Source: Sphingobacterium chuzhouense
Lineage (GTDB): Bacteria > Bacteroidota > Bacteroidia > Sphingobacteriales > Sphingobacteriaceae
Assembly (NCBI RefSeq): GCF_014692525.1
Contig: NZ_JACNYL010000001.1
Location: 682,001 to 746,000, forward strand
Reading direction: 5' to 3'
Length of the DNA stretch: 64,000 nt
The translations under genes and the position numbers were made by a program. Shown piece by piece: positions 1 to 9,896 of the stretch. Positions within the stretch are counted from its first letter, which is position 1; each line of letters opens with the position of its first letter. A model generated the notes under the pieces. The model saw only the letters and a list, made by a program, of their open reading frames with translations. It had not been told where the DNA came from and searched no databases.

Positions 1-3000
1 TGGATGACTTCCCGCAAAAATGCCTCATCTTTTGAGGTGATGATGATTTCCTCGGGTTCGAGTTTAAGTACTGTAGGCTTTTCCAACATACCCTCAACAA
101 ATCTCTGTCGGTTTTTCAAAAGATTACGCAGCAGGTACTTCACATAATCCATATGGAAGGGTTTTGTGATATAAAAATCCGCACCGTAGGAAAGTCCTGT
201 GATCTGATCTTCAATGGCAGATTTTGCCGTCAACAATATTATTGGAATATGGCTGGTCTTTACATCATCTTTTAGCTGTTTCAGCATCTCAATACCATCT
301 GTTCCCGGCATCATGACATCCGAAATAATCACATCTGGTATCAATTCTGTTGCTTTTTGATATCCTTCCTGACCATCGCCTGCTTCGTATACATTGTAAA
401 TGGAACTAAATTCATCCACAATAAAGCGTCGTAGTTCGGGATTGTCTTCTACAAGAAGTAGAGTGGGCTGATCTTCTTTATAGCGATCTTCTACCAGCGG
501 CTCCTCTCCATACAGGTCCATATCTGTATATGGTATCTCCTCGCTGGCGACTGTATTTTCTTCTTGCGGGTCGATCGGATTAAAATGGTCGTTACCTGCC
601 AAAATGCGCACTGTGAACGTCATCCCTGCTTCCTCATTTCTCTTGGCATATATCGTTCCGCCATGTAGATGTATAATATCTTTGGACAGCGCTAAACCAA
701 TTCCCGTTCCTTTAAAAGTGCTATCCTGCATATTGCCTCCCTCATAATAGGGTTCAAAAATAACATCGAGTTGATCCTCACTGACACCATCTCCCTCATC
801 CATCACGTGCACTTGTACATATTCCCCATCTTTTTCGATGCGGATGACAATACGGCTCTCTTTAGGTGAAAACTTGACGGCGTTGGAGATTAAATTAAAA
901 AACACGATATCCATTTTCTCTTCGTCACACCACACATAACTTTCTGTTTGAGCTATCAACTCCAACGAAATCCGTTTATCTTCGACGATATCAGCAAAAT
1001 TATCTAACAGTTGCCGCATCAAGCCCACCAACTCTACACGGCTTATTTTGAGTTTTGTTTTCTGCGCCTGTATTTTTCGGAAGTCCAGCAACTGGTTCAC
1101 GAACCTAACCATACGGTCGGTATTCTTATTCGCAACGTGCAAGTACTTCATTCCTTTTTGGGAGAGTGTTTCCGTCTGTCTGATCTTGAGCAGAGGATTC
1201 ACGATGAGTGTTAATGGCGTGCGAAGCTCATGGGAGATATTGGTAAAAAACTGCAGTTTCAATTCCGTCATTTTCTTCTCAATCGCTATTTTATGTTTCA
1301 GGCGAATCATAGTAAAAACAATCCTGCGGATCACCTCCAAAGCACAGATGGTCAGGACAACGTAGCAGAGTATAGCCCACCCGCTCAGCCACCACGGCTT
1401 TTTAACCACAATGGTAATACTTTTTTCGGGTACATTTTCAAAATGTCCGTTACTGACTGTTTTCACGCGAAAAGTATATTGTCCTGGTGGGATTTTGGTA
1501 TAGGTAGCTTTTTTCTGGTTCTTTACAAAATGCCAATCTTTGTCATAACCTTCCAATATATAGGCATAAGAAATATCGTCCGGTGTTCGGTAATCCAGCA
1601 CGGCATATTCGATCGTAATTACATCCTGATCATGATTCAACACGATTTCATCCGCATAATTAATAGAAGTTTTCAAAGGCGATTGGGGATCTTTAATATC
1701 GATTTCCTTATTGTATAGTTGGATGCCGGTAAAGACCATATTCCCCGGAAATTTCTCGCTCACAATTTTATCGGGATAAAAAGATATATAGCCGTCGACA
1801 CCACCAAAAAAAATCTCTCCTTGATCGGAACGGAGACACGCGGCTTCCGAAAACCCGATTCTTGGTAGCCCGTTATAGGTATTGTAGTTTCTGAAATCCT
1901 CCGTTTCCATATCCATGACTGCAATACCATTTTCTGTTGCCATCCAAAGGTTTCGGTCGTTATCTTCTACGATGCTTAAAATGATATCATTGGGTAGTCC
2001 CTGTTCTTTGGTGAACGCCTTGAATTGGAGTCGTTCGTTAAACCGATCAGGTTTATTAAGCACCTTATTCAGTCCTCCTCCAAACGTAGCCACCCAAACT
2101 GCATCATCTTTTGAACTGAAAAGATACATGATGTCGTTATTTCCCAAGCTACTTTTATCTCCGGATATTTTGACCGTGGCAATAAATTGTATGTTATCTG
2201 GATTTTCGTCGGGGTCAAACCGTAAAAGCCCATCGGTTGTGCCTAACCATATTTTTTTGTCTGGTCCGAGTATGGCATGCCGTATGACATTAAAAGTCCG
2301 CTTAGGGTAATTCTTAAATGAATTATCCACATTTTTAAAGTGAACTTTTCCATTTTCTTCCACCAACAGGTTGGGGCCTTTCTGGAATGTACTGATCCAT
2401 AAACGTCCTTTATGATCTTCCGTAATATTGTAAATCTGATTACTGCTCAAGCTGTTGACATCCATCGGATCATGCTCATAGCGGAGAATCTTATATTTTG
2501 TCCGCTCTCGATTTTCTGGTTCCAGCTTAATCAATCCATACCCTTTTGTTCCAATCCAGATATTTTTATTTCGATCTTCAGTAATACAGTAAATACTTCC
2601 GGCAATTTGGTCGTTCTGCAAAACTTGAACATCACCGTTTTTATGAAAATATACACCTCCGCTCTTATTGGTGATCCAGATCTTTCCATCAGTGTCCTGC
2701 AGTAACGCCCGTATTTCATTATCAAATCTTCCGGGCGCGGTGTTTACGAGTCGCCGATGTCGGAAATTATCCGAAAAAAAGGTGACTTTATTGACTCCTC
2801 CATTTCTTGTACACAGCCACAGAACTCCTTTTTTATCCGTATACGAGGCTACTAGATTATTGGAAAACAGCCGATTTTTATCATCGGGGTCATTATAAAA
2901 ATAAGCTATTGTATTGTTGCTTTTTTCGTAATAGCCAAAACCGCCTCCTTTAAGACAAACCCATACCATATCGTTCACATCTTCAAAAACCTTGAAGCTT

Positions 3001-4091
3001 CTATCGTTGATAAACCCTTCTTTGGCCATAAAAGGTAAGTTATGCTCTTTTTTATGTACAAACGAATGGAATGAGTTAGTTGATGGACGATACAAAACAG
3101 CTCCGTCCTTTTCCGGTTCTAACCAGATATTCCCGGCTCTATCTTCATAAATTGATAAGTAGCTGACGTTGCCGTTGTTTAGCTGCCGAAGTCCCGCGTG
3201 GTGGTGGTCATAAACTACTAAACCTTGATTTTGGAACGCCAAGTATACCTTTCCGGTGCTGGACACCAGCATATCAAGTATATTACCCCGCTGGATCTGC
3301 TTTTGGGAGAAGGATTTGGAACTGGCCTCATATTGTACTAATACTCCATTGGCTGTGGCAAAGAACAGCCTCCCGTCTGCATCGGTAGCCATTTTAATAA
3401 AGTCCAGACGTTCTCCATAGGGTTTACCTGCTAACTTGGGAGCTATACGATAGGTTCCAGCTTCTTTAACAAAGCACAACAAACCGCTTTTTGTACCGAT
3501 CCAGATCTGCTGTTGTGCATCTTCCACAATAAAATTAGCCTTATTTTTCAAATAGGGCGTGACCGCTCCATAATTGACAATCTCCAACTCGCCATTTCCT
3601 TTGTCTGACACACATATTACACCGTTGTCTTCTGTTGTAAGCCAGACATCTCCGTTGGAAACGGGTATGATATCCGCCATAAAGAGATGTTCCAGGTTTT
3701 CCCCTTTATCCGATTTGACAACAGGCAAAAACTCTTCTTTACGTTTATCAAACCGATATACTTTTTTATCATACGTCTTAACCCACAGAAAACCACTTCG
3801 GTCTTCAACGATCTCTCTTATCTTATTGTTTTTAAGTGCGGAGCGATCACCCGGACGTGATTTATAGACAATAAAATTGTTTCCATCATAACGGTTTAGC
3901 CCATCCCAGGTACCAAACCAAATAAATCCCTCTGCATCTTCGATAATACATGCTACACCATCATGAGACAAGCCGTTTTCTGTAGAATACGTCTTAAACC
4001 GAGGTTCCCGTATAATTCCCCACGTCGGTAGCATATTGATAAACAATATCAACAGTACCACACCTAAAACTTTATTATTTATCGTATTCAT
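1..4091 (-). CDS. Hybrid two-component system sensor/regulator HTCS1 (3' end outside window)
   Basis: One-protein signalling system spanning the inner membrane: a periplasmic sensor binds an oligosaccharide and the cytoplasmic part controls transcription. The frame is open from the ATG at 4089-4091 to the window edge (about 1363 codons). In order: signal/anchor segment at residues 1-25; a long two-propeller sensor with repeated blades of the type GFIWFGTWDGLNRYDG; Y_Y_Y domain near 790-870; a membrane helix around WAILCYVVLTICALEV; His kinase with H-box TNISHELRTPLTLI near 945-960; ATPase with NLISNAVKFS and GTGIGLAL; receiver beginning LLLVEDN with phospho-acceptor D1258 in IISDVMMP and the conserved K in YITKPF. 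The AraC-type DNA-binding domain expected next lies beyond base 1. It reads away from the PL22-GH105 operon. Its upstream region carries three tandem half-sites (4191-4215), suggesting autoregulation. The family call is certain; the ligand is unknown, probably a rhamnogalacturonan oligomer. Confidence 0.95.
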   Translation of the reverse strand, partial: MNTINNKVLGVVLLILFINMLPTWGIIREPRFKTYSTENGLSHDGVACIIEDAEGFIWFGTWDGLNRYDGNNFIVYKSRPGDRSALKNNKIREIVEDRSGFLWVKTYDKKVYRFDKRKEEFLPVVKSDKGENLEHLFMADIIPVSNGDVWLTTEDNGVICVSDKGNGELEIVNYGAVTPYLKNKANFIVEDAQQQIWIGTKSGLLCFVKEAGTYRIAPKLAGKPYGERLDFIKMATDADGRLFFATANGVLVQYEASSKSFSQKQIQRGNILDMLVSSTGKVYLAFQNQGLVVYDHHHAGLRQLNNGNVSYLSIYEDRAGNIWLEPEKDGAVLYRPSTNSFHSFVHKKEHNLPFMAKEGFINDRSFKVFEDVNDMVWVCLKGGGFGYYEKSNNTIAYFYNDPDDKNRLFSNNLVASYTDKKGVLWLCTRNGGVNKVTFFSDNFRHRRLVNTAPGRFDNEIRALLQDTDGKIWITNKSGGVYFHKNGDVQVLQNDQIAGSIYCITEDRNKNIWIGTKGYGLIKLEPENRERTKYKILRYEHDPMDVNSLSSNQIYNITEDHKGRLWISTFQKGPNLLVEENGKVHFKNVDNSFKNYPKRTFNVIRHAILGPDKKIWLGTTDGLLRFDPDENPDNIQFIATVKISGDKSSLGNNDIMYLFSSKDDAVWVATFGGGLNKVLNKPDRFNERLQFKAFTKEQGLPNDIILSIVEDNDRNLWMATENGIAVMDMETEDFRNYNTYNGLPRIGFSEAACLRSDQGEIFFGGVDGYISFYPDKIVSEKFPGNMVFTGIQLYNKEIDIKDPQSPLKTSINYADEIVLNHDQDVITIEYAVLDYRTPDDISYAYILEGYDKDWHFVKNQKKATYTKIPPGQYTFRVKTVSNGHFENVPEKSITIVVKKPWWLSGWAILCYVVLTICALEVIRRIVFTMIRLKHKIAIEKKMTELKLQFFTNISHELRTPLTLIVNPLLKIRQTETLSQKGMKYLHVANKNTDRMVRFVNQLLDFRKIQAQKTKLKISRVELVGLMRQLLDNFADIVEDKRISLELIAQTESYVWCDEEKMDIVFFNLISNAVKFSPKESRIVIRIEKDGEYVQVHVMDEGDGVSEDQLDVIFEPYYEGGNMQDSTFKGTGIGLALSKDIIHLHGGTIYAKRNEEAGMTFTVRILAGNDHFNPIDPQEENTVASEEIPYTDMDLYGEEPLVEDRYKEDQPTLLLVEDNPELRRFIVDEFSSIYNVYEAGDGQEGYQKATELIPDVIISDVMMPGTDGIEMLKQLKDDVKTSHIPIILLTAKSAIEDQITGLSYGADFYITKPFHMDYVKYLLRNLLKNRQRFVEGMLEKPTVLKLEPEEIIITSKDEAFLREVI

Positions 4092-4190
4092 ACCCAACTA
4101 GCCTCGTTCTTCGCGCGATGGATAACGACTAAAATTTCCCTCTAATGTCATCTCATTCGGTTTACAACCTCTAAATATAGACATTCTCCA

Positions 4191-4215
4191 TCATGATGCA
4201 TCATGGGGTGTCCTG
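4191..4215. promoter_or_regulatory. Candidate operator upstream of HTCS1: three 10-bp-spaced half-sites
   Basis: TCATG (4191), TCATG (4201) and TCCTG (4211) follow one another at exactly 10-bp steps, reading opposite to the HTCS1 gene. The first two lie within a perfect 14-bp palindrome, CATGATGCATCATG (4192-4205). This is one helical turn per half-site, as expected for AraC-family proteins. The same pattern occurs before other genes of this locus. Confidence 0.55.
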
Positions 4216-4231
4216 TTCGTTGTTATAATAT

Positions 4232-4263
4232 AAAAAAACAGGCTGTCCCTAGGGAACAGCCTG
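4232..4263 (-). terminator. Rho-independent terminator of the PL22-GH105 operon
   Basis: On the minus strand the perfect 8-bp stem CAGGCTGT/ACAGCCTG (4239-4263), with a GC-rich inner part, is followed at once by seven T (4238-4232). It lies 23 bases after the GH105 stop and separates this operon from HTCS1. Confidence 0.85.
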
Positions 4264-4286
4264 CTAACAATAAACCATATAAACTT

Positions 4287-5693
4287 CTAATACGTTTGTC
4301 CATCCACCCCAAAAATCGCCGCATCGGTTTTTGGATCTGTCTTGTAATACTGGATAGCGCTATCGTTCATTTTCGGATAAGATTTTTTGATCAAGGTAAT
4401 CATTTCTGCTCCTGCTAACAATGCCGGACCATACCCGTGAGCGGCATACGCGTTTACCGGGCGATGGTAGTAATATGCCGGATCGAAAGCCATACCCGTG
4501 CCTACACAAGTACCCTCGACCTGTCCATTCTCATTGATTTTAGTTGATACAGCACTCCATCCCAACTGTGCTACAGGCCCATAAGATATCACGTCTAACC
4601 AACCTTTGTTAATGCCTCGCGCGATACAATAGACATAGATAGCTGTCGCCGATGTCTCTAAATAAGAATCGCTGCGATCCAACAGCTGATGCCAGAACCC
4701 CGTACCCGATTGATACGACGTGATGCCTTTAACATGTGCTTTATAAATGTCGAGAATGTCTGCTCTCTCTGGATGATTCTCCGGCAAGACGTCAAGTACT
4801 TCGGTGAGCGTAAGCAAAGCCCATCCATTGGCGCGCGCCCAATGGAAAGCCGGATGGCTATCTGCGCTTTCGATCCAACCATGCATATATAAACCATTTT
4901 CGGGTACAAACATACGTTGTGTAAATTGTTTTACTTGACGTACAGCTTCGTCGAAATAACGTTGCTCACCGGTATAGCTTCCCATTTGTGCAAGTGCAGG
5001 GATGCCCATGTACATGTCATCCAGCCACAGACTATTCGCTTGCGGACGCATACGCGCGAACGTGCCATCGGCCAGGCGGTGTTCCTTATTTTCGATAAAG
5101 TCCATGTAATTATTGATCAACTCCTTGTAATCTACACCCGATGCCGTATGGCTAAATTTAACCATAGCCGCGCACATCGCGCCCGCATCATCAAGCGAAC
5201 CGGGTAGAATTACTTGTTTCATCTGTCTATCCACCACATTATGTTCTTTATGCAAACGTAGAAAATGCGGCGCGGCTTCCGACAGAAAATCAAAGCGCTT
5301 CGCTACATATTCCCGATATTTGGAATCTGCCGTAGCCTCCGCTGCTTCCAACATCCCCGTATACGTCACACCCCATTCGTAGCTCGCCAAACGAAAATCG
5401 CCTTTTTCCAATTGGGCATGTTCATTTAGCTGGGTATAATCGGTAATTTCTTTGCCCGATACCGTGTCTAGCACGCGGGTAGGTGTTTCTTTATCCAGAT
5501 AAACGAATATCCGGTCGAGATGTTGTTTTATTTCCTCTGCTGTCCATTCCTTATATGGTGTTGTGTATTCAGGAGCCAACAAATGCAACGGTGTGTTGGA
5601 ATCCGTTACTTTGGTCTCTTGGTTGTTCGTTTCTTGACATGACATCATTCCCAGCACGGAAATGATGCCTATTGATAAATAGGTTTTTCTCAT
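4287..5693 (-). CDS. GH105 family unsaturated rhamnogalacturonyl hydrolase
   Basis: GH88/GH105 enzymes remove the delta-4,5-unsaturated galacturonate that pectate or rhamnogalacturonan lyases leave at the non-reducing end, by hydrating the double bond. Family (alpha/alpha)6-barrel signatures visible: LDDAGAM near 165, SLWLDDMYMG near 220 (conserved catalytic-region Asp), FHWARANGW near 280 and SDSYLETSATA near 345. The N-terminus has a hydrophobic stretch ending at a Cys (MMSC), so a lipoprotein is likely though the lipobox is weak. At 468 residues it is longer than the roughly 370 of YteR-type members. It is the last gene of the operon, 12 bases after the GH106 stop, with a terminator just downstream. 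Family is sure; the exact disaccharide is inferred. Confidence 0.93.
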   Translation of the reverse strand: MRKTYLSIGIISVLGMMSCQETNNQETKVTDSNTPLHLLAPEYTTPYKEWTAEEIKQHLDRIFVYLDKETPTRVLDTVSGKEITDYTQLNEHAQLEKGDFRLASYEWGVTYTGMLEAAEATADSKYREYVAKRFDFLSEAAPHFLRLHKEHNVVDRQMKQVILPGSLDDAGAMCAAMVKFSHTASGVDYKELINNYMDFIENKEHRLADGTFARMRPQANSLWLDDMYMGIPALAQMGSYTGEQRYFDEAVRQVKQFTQRMFVPENGLYMHGWIESADSHPAFHWARANGWALLTLTEVLDVLPENHPERADILDIYKAHVKGITSYQSGTGFWHQLLDRSDSYLETSATAIYVYCIARGINKGWLDVISYGPVAQLGWSAVSTKINENGQVEGTCVGTGMAFDPAYYYHRPVNAYAAHGYGPALLAGAEMITLIKKSYPKMNDSAIQYYKTDPKTDAAIFGVDGQTY

Positions 5694-5705
5694 ATTTTCA
5701 TTAAA

Positions 5706-8567
5706 TCATTTTATCGTTCTTTTCAAAGGAATTAAGATTACGTCACCAGAAAGGCCAGAGGGTTTTGGTTTCCAATTTCGGGCGGAAAATAGACCATCTT
5801 CACCTCTATTTTCAGCGCGTCTAGCAGCAAAATTGATATTATAAAATTTTCGCCAAGTCACTCCTTGTTTATCCATATAGGCGATACGGTTGGCCATCAG
5901 ATTAGATACGGCAATTTTTAAGCTGTTCCCCCGCAGCGCATCTACCGGTAATTCCAGTTCATATGGCGCATTCAACAGCGTACCGATATATTCGTTATTC
6001 AAATAGATGGCAGCACTCTCGTTAACATTGTCTAAATGCAACAACCAGGTATCGGTACTATCCGGTAAGGCCGGAATTGTCGTTGTGTATTCCGCAGTTC
6101 CTGAAAAATACGCATAATCTCCACCATAAATAGTCCAGGATTGAAGCTTGTCTGTCGAGAGGCTCTCAGGCAAGATAGGCCCTCCTTTTACAAAATCAAT
6201 CTTCCAGTCCGATAGGACAATAGCATTGTCCAGCTTTTCGTAGAAAGGATACAACTCTCCGGTGTAAACATCTTTAAATGTTTCTATAACAATCGACTCT
6301 TCGGGACGCATGCTTACATATATGGCTGTTTTGCTTTCATCCGATTTGGTAAGTGCATATCCTTCCGCACCTGTCATCGGATTATATAATGCGGCCGAGG
6401 CATAATCAGCCTGTAGGGTAATCCATCCCTTAAACAATGTATCGGAGGTATTTTTGATAAAATAATAGTAGTTACCATCATCTTTAGCACGACGAATCGA
6501 TTGTAGGCCATCTATATAGAACGACTCCGGCTGAACTCCAGCATGTGTAATAAGCTCGGGGATTTCTTTTGCAACAACAATTAATCCTTTTCCATAGTTG
6601 GCAATACGCCGGTTGCCGTCCTGTTTAAACAATAATTCGTTTTTCAGATTTTCTATCTTCTGCGTTCCCCCGGTCTTGCCGCTCATACCGGGAGCTGCTT
6701 CCGGCAGATCTTTTACAAATAATAAAGTTGCTCCCTCATTTGCCAAGCTAATTAGTTTTTCAAAGGTTTCAGCCGGCATAAGCGATGCCTCCGGAATTAA
6801 AATGGTTTTGTAACTATTCCCATGTGTAAGGAGTTGATTATTCTGATAGGTGACATCTTGTAATTGTTTATCTGAAATAGCATCCCAGGAATATCCATTA
6901 TCCGACAAATAATCTCCACAAACTTTGAGACTGAGATCGTCAAATAAGGTATTGGAATGAAAGTGCTTCAGCATATTATTCCCTCGTTCTGACCAGTGGT
7001 CGGCGATATTAAAATAAACCAGTATATCATTGGCTGGACGCCCTGCCTGCAGGAAACTTTGGGAACGGGCGACGTATTGGTTTAACGTTTTAAAATCACC
7101 CCACAAACTATTGGTAGGCGCGAAATGTACCGCCGCATAAAAAAGCCATCCTGGCCACATAGCTTCTTGTGGAGAATAAGCCGTACCATGATAAAAGATA
7201 TGATTTACGCCAGAAAGAAACATGTTATCTACCGCATTCTTTACATCCCCCCAATTAGACTCAAAATGTTCATTAAGCCAAGTAGCCGATTCTGAAGAAA
7301 TCAGTTTTTTACCGGTAACATGTGCAGCTGAGGCGGCACTTTTAAGGTTAACGATTTCGCGTCCCTCGATTTCGGGTACGTCACTGGCTGCGTATAAGTC
7401 CAACACATTTGCCGGTGAGCCGTGCGCTTGATTACGGATGCCTTTACCCTGTGCACCCGCCCATTTCTGCCATGGTTTGGTATAATTTTCCAAAAGTAAA
7501 TCGCTGATCGTCATCCGGTAATCATAAATGACCCTGCTGTTCGTCTCTGGCGTATCCAAGCCTAACAATGCGGGAATATAATTCCGCAAATCGTAACCGT
7601 TTATCTGCTGGAATACCGTAAAGAAATCCGGCGTCCAATTGGCCTCGCCATGGGCATCGTCTACCTCATAGGAGTCGTTAAAATAATATCTTAAATAGCT
7701 GATATCATGATTTTTGAACGCCGTATCAAACTTATCTAAATATCCGTCTAGCGCTATTCTCGAGAAATGGTCGATCACATTTCCTTCTCCACCCGGACCG
7801 GCACGCTCAACTTGTTTACCATGAAGTCCCTCAAACAATGCACAAATCACCCACTCTCCTGCCGGAACCGCCCAGGTTAGCTTGCCATCTTCTAACTGAT
7901 CAGTCAGGTCGATCGTTTCCGTAAAGCCTTTTTGATCAGACTTATGTGCCGAAACCATAATCAGCGGTAATGATTTTTCAAAACGCACTTGGTCAAAAGC
8001 ATACTCTTGTAAATCGCCATTGGTCGCCAAAGGTGCTTTAACATCTTTAATATCCAGCTTCTTTCCGTCTTGCATACGCAGGATGGGTTTCTGAACATAA
8101 TGAATAGATTCCGAAAATGTCTGTCCGCCTTTCACCTGAAAAACTCTCGAAGTCACGTATTTACATGCTGTTTCTTCATTCACCCACGGTCCACCGAACG
8201 GCCATCCTGATGCGTTAGCAAGATCTACACCTAATCCAAAACGTTGGGATTCTTTCAACGTATACACCAATTTCGCTATCCAATCAGAAGAAAGAAAATC
8301 GATAACACGTCCTTCTTCTCCTTTTACGCCATAAATAGGTGTTATTTCCACGCCTCCCAATCCAGCTTCTTGATAAGATTCCAGTGATGCTGTTAGTCCT
8401 TTTTCTGTCACGGCGCTACCGTGCCACCACCAACGCGTCCATGGTTTCATTTCCTGCGTAATTTCCGGCCAGTTAATTCTTCCGGTTTCCTTTTCTTGCT
8501 GGTTATTTTGTTCGCAGCTCGAGAATACAGTTATCAGGCAAAGAGAAAGAAAAATAAAGTGTTTCAT
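5706..8567 (-). CDS. GH106 alpha-L-rhamnosidase (copy 1)
   Basis: GH106 enzymes release terminal alpha-L-rhamnose from pectic oligosaccharides by inversion. The family start MKPWTRWWWHGSAV lies near residues 40-55, followed by GLGGVEITPIYG, the substrate-site block HGSPANVLDLYAASDVPE, and SSESATWLNEHFES with the acidic residues typical of the active site, then GVNHIFYHGTAYSP. The C-terminus contains a beta-sandwich sugar-binding-like region (around 790-900) and ends in the GH2-like AVSNLMANRIAYMD block that is common in this family. Signal peptide with lipobox-like FSSC17. Length 953 is usual. It sits between DUF4861 (19 bases) and GH105 (12 bases) in one operon. Together with PL22 and GH105 it would shorten unsaturated oligomers stepwise. 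Confidence 0.93.
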   Translation of the reverse strand: MKHFIFLSLCLITVFSSCEQNNQQEKETGRINWPEITQEMKPWTRWWWHGSAVTEKGLTASLESYQEAGLGGVEITPIYGVKGEEGRVIDFLSSDWIAKLVYTLKESQRFGLGVDLANASGWPFGGPWVNEETACKYVTSRVFQVKGGQTFSESIHYVQKPILRMQDGKKLDIKDVKAPLATNGDLQEYAFDQVRFEKSLPLIMVSAHKSDQKGFTETIDLTDQLEDGKLTWAVPAGEWVICALFEGLHGKQVERAGPGGEGNVIDHFSRIALDGYLDKFDTAFKNHDISYLRYYFNDSYEVDDAHGEANWTPDFFTVFQQINGYDLRNYIPALLGLDTPETNSRVIYDYRMTISDLLLENYTKPWQKWAGAQGKGIRNQAHGSPANVLDLYAASDVPEIEGREIVNLKSAASAAHVTGKKLISSESATWLNEHFESNWGDVKNAVDNMFLSGVNHIFYHGTAYSPQEAMWPGWLFYAAVHFAPTNSLWGDFKTLNQYVARSQSFLQAGRPANDILVYFNIADHWSERGNNMLKHFHSNTLFDDLSLKVCGDYLSDNGYSWDAISDKQLQDVTYQNNQLLTHGNSYKTILIPEASLMPAETFEKLISLANEGATLLFVKDLPEAAPGMSGKTGGTQKIENLKNELLFKQDGNRRIANYGKGLIVVAKEIPELITHAGVQPESFYIDGLQSIRRAKDDGNYYYFIKNTSDTLFKGWITLQADYASAALYNPMTGAEGYALTKSDESKTAIYVSMRPEESIVIETFKDVYTGELYPFYEKLDNAIVLSDWKIDFVKGGPILPESLSTDKLQSWTIYGGDYAYFSGTAEYTTTIPALPDSTDTWLLHLDNVNESAAIYLNNEYIGTLLNAPYELELPVDALRGNSLKIAVSNLMANRIAYMDKQGVTWRKFYNINFAARRAENRGEDGLFSARNWKPKPSGLSGDVILIPLKRTIK

Positions 8568-8586
8568 ACTACAGGCGTTGAGTTAT

Positions 8587-9888
8587 TCATGAACCGACCT
8601 TCAATTCATTAGCAGCAGAAATTTCCACCACTACTTTCGCGGCTAATTGTTTCGCCAGATCCACGATGTAGTTTTCAAAATAATCACGGTCACGGAAACC
8701 CTCGTCGCTCAATTCCCAACCGGCGACGGCATAATAGCTAACCAAAACATTGTCGGTGATGCTTAATTTGGCCATATAGCTATCCACCAATGAACCTGTT
8801 TTCGGAGCTTCCGTGTATCCCTTGTAACGGTCATACGGCAGGATAAGACCCAATCCCAGCCACCACTCCTGATTGTAGGACTGTCGATCGTGTGTATACA
8901 AGACCACCCATTGGTTATCGATGATAATTTCTTTGGGTGGCTGACTCGAAAAAATATTGACCAACCCCACAAGTAAGGTATCCCGCTCTTGCACTCCTTT
9001 GGCACGAACCGTATTCTGATAGCCATACATTCCTGCCCAGATAACAGGTTGCTCCGTTAAGCTATAATAACGGTCTCCTGCTTCCCAATTCCGGTACTGA
9101 AAATCCATTGAAGACCGCAAAGGTCCTTCCTGTACGATCCTGAAAATCGTCGTGTCCACGTTGTTAACTGCATCCAATGCGGTTACCCCGATACGGTACA
9201 TGGTATCTCCATTGGCCAATGCGATTCCACCAATTCCCACAGAGTTGCCTACTGGCATGATATCCCTTCCCCAGTCCAACATCACATGGTAATTGTCTTC
9301 CACAGCACCTTGCGCATTGATCCCAACATCGGAGGGGCTCATATAAGAAACCTTTTTTCCAAAAACGTCCTTCGAATTACGACCGTCCAAGTAATGCCGA
9401 AACCCCACTTTGTCGTTTTCCCAAGAAGGCCCGTCCGTCTGGTAAGGTTGATAACCTATGCTAAGTGGCAATTGATCAGCGTAAAGTGTGTCTCCCAATC
9501 TTGGCTGTACCGGATCGGCCAATCCGTCTCGCTTACCAAACCGAACTGCCGTTTTCTGTTCATACGCTATGTTATTATCGGTATGTTGCACCGTCAAGAC
9601 CACTTCGCCCAACGCGGGGATATCGATCAGGAAAAACAATTCATCCCACGCACCGTCTCCAGTAGTATCATCTACTTGGGAGGGTATGGTATCGCCCTTT
9701 GCATCAAGCAAGAGTGGGACAAATTTCTTATCGTTCGTCAAGTCCGACCGTTTGACGACAATGGCCTTCTGCCGTAAATCGACAGAATCGGTATTCTTCA
9801 GCGTAATTGTCTTTATTTCTTCGCGTTGGCTACATGATGATAATGCAAAAAAGGCTATACATCCCAAAAAGAATAAATATTTCATCAT
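8587..9888 (-). CDS. DUF4861 family lipoprotein, putative pectin-related enzyme
   Basis: This is a secreted protein of the uncharacterised DUF4861 family, recognised from the block around residues 30-110 (LKNTDSVDLRQKAIVV, FVPLLLDAKGDTIPSQVDD, GDGAWDELFFLIDI) and the conserved WENDKVGFRHYLDGRN motif near 155. The N-terminus is a clear lipoprotein signal, ALSSC19, so it is probably anchored in the periplasm or on the cell surface. It lies 8 bases after PL22 and 19 before GH106, which ties it to degradation of rhamnogalacturonan oligomers. Proteins of this family are often found beside pectin and other uronate-polysaccharide genes, but I know of no established reaction and assign none. Two ATG codons open the frame (MMKY); either may serve. 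Confidence 0.82.
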   Translation of the reverse strand: MMKYLFFLGCIAFFALSSCSQREEIKTITLKNTDSVDLRQKAIVVKRSDLTNDKKFVPLLLDAKGDTIPSQVDDTTGDGAWDELFFLIDIPALGEVVLTVQHTDNNIAYEQKTAVRFGKRDGLADPVQPRLGDTLYADQLPLSIGYQPYQTDGPSWENDKVGFRHYLDGRNSKDVFGKKVSYMSPSDVGINAQGAVEDNYHVMLDWGRDIMPVGNSVGIGGIALANGDTMYRIGVTALDAVNNVDTTIFRIVQEGPLRSSMDFQYRNWEAGDRYYSLTEQPVIWAGMYGYQNTVRAKGVQERDTLLVGLVNIFSSQPPKEIIIDNQWVVLYTHDRQSYNQEWWLGLGLILPYDRYKGYTEAPKTGSLVDSYMAKLSITDNVLVSYYAVAGWELSDEGFRDRDYFENYIVDLAKQLAAKVVVEISAANELKVGS

Positions 9889-9896
9889 CTTATCGA

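Noticed and set aside
1011..2310. Open frames on the plus strand opposite HTCS1
   Set aside because: They are antisense to a continuous, fully recognisable sensor-kinase frame; none has a known domain or its own start context.
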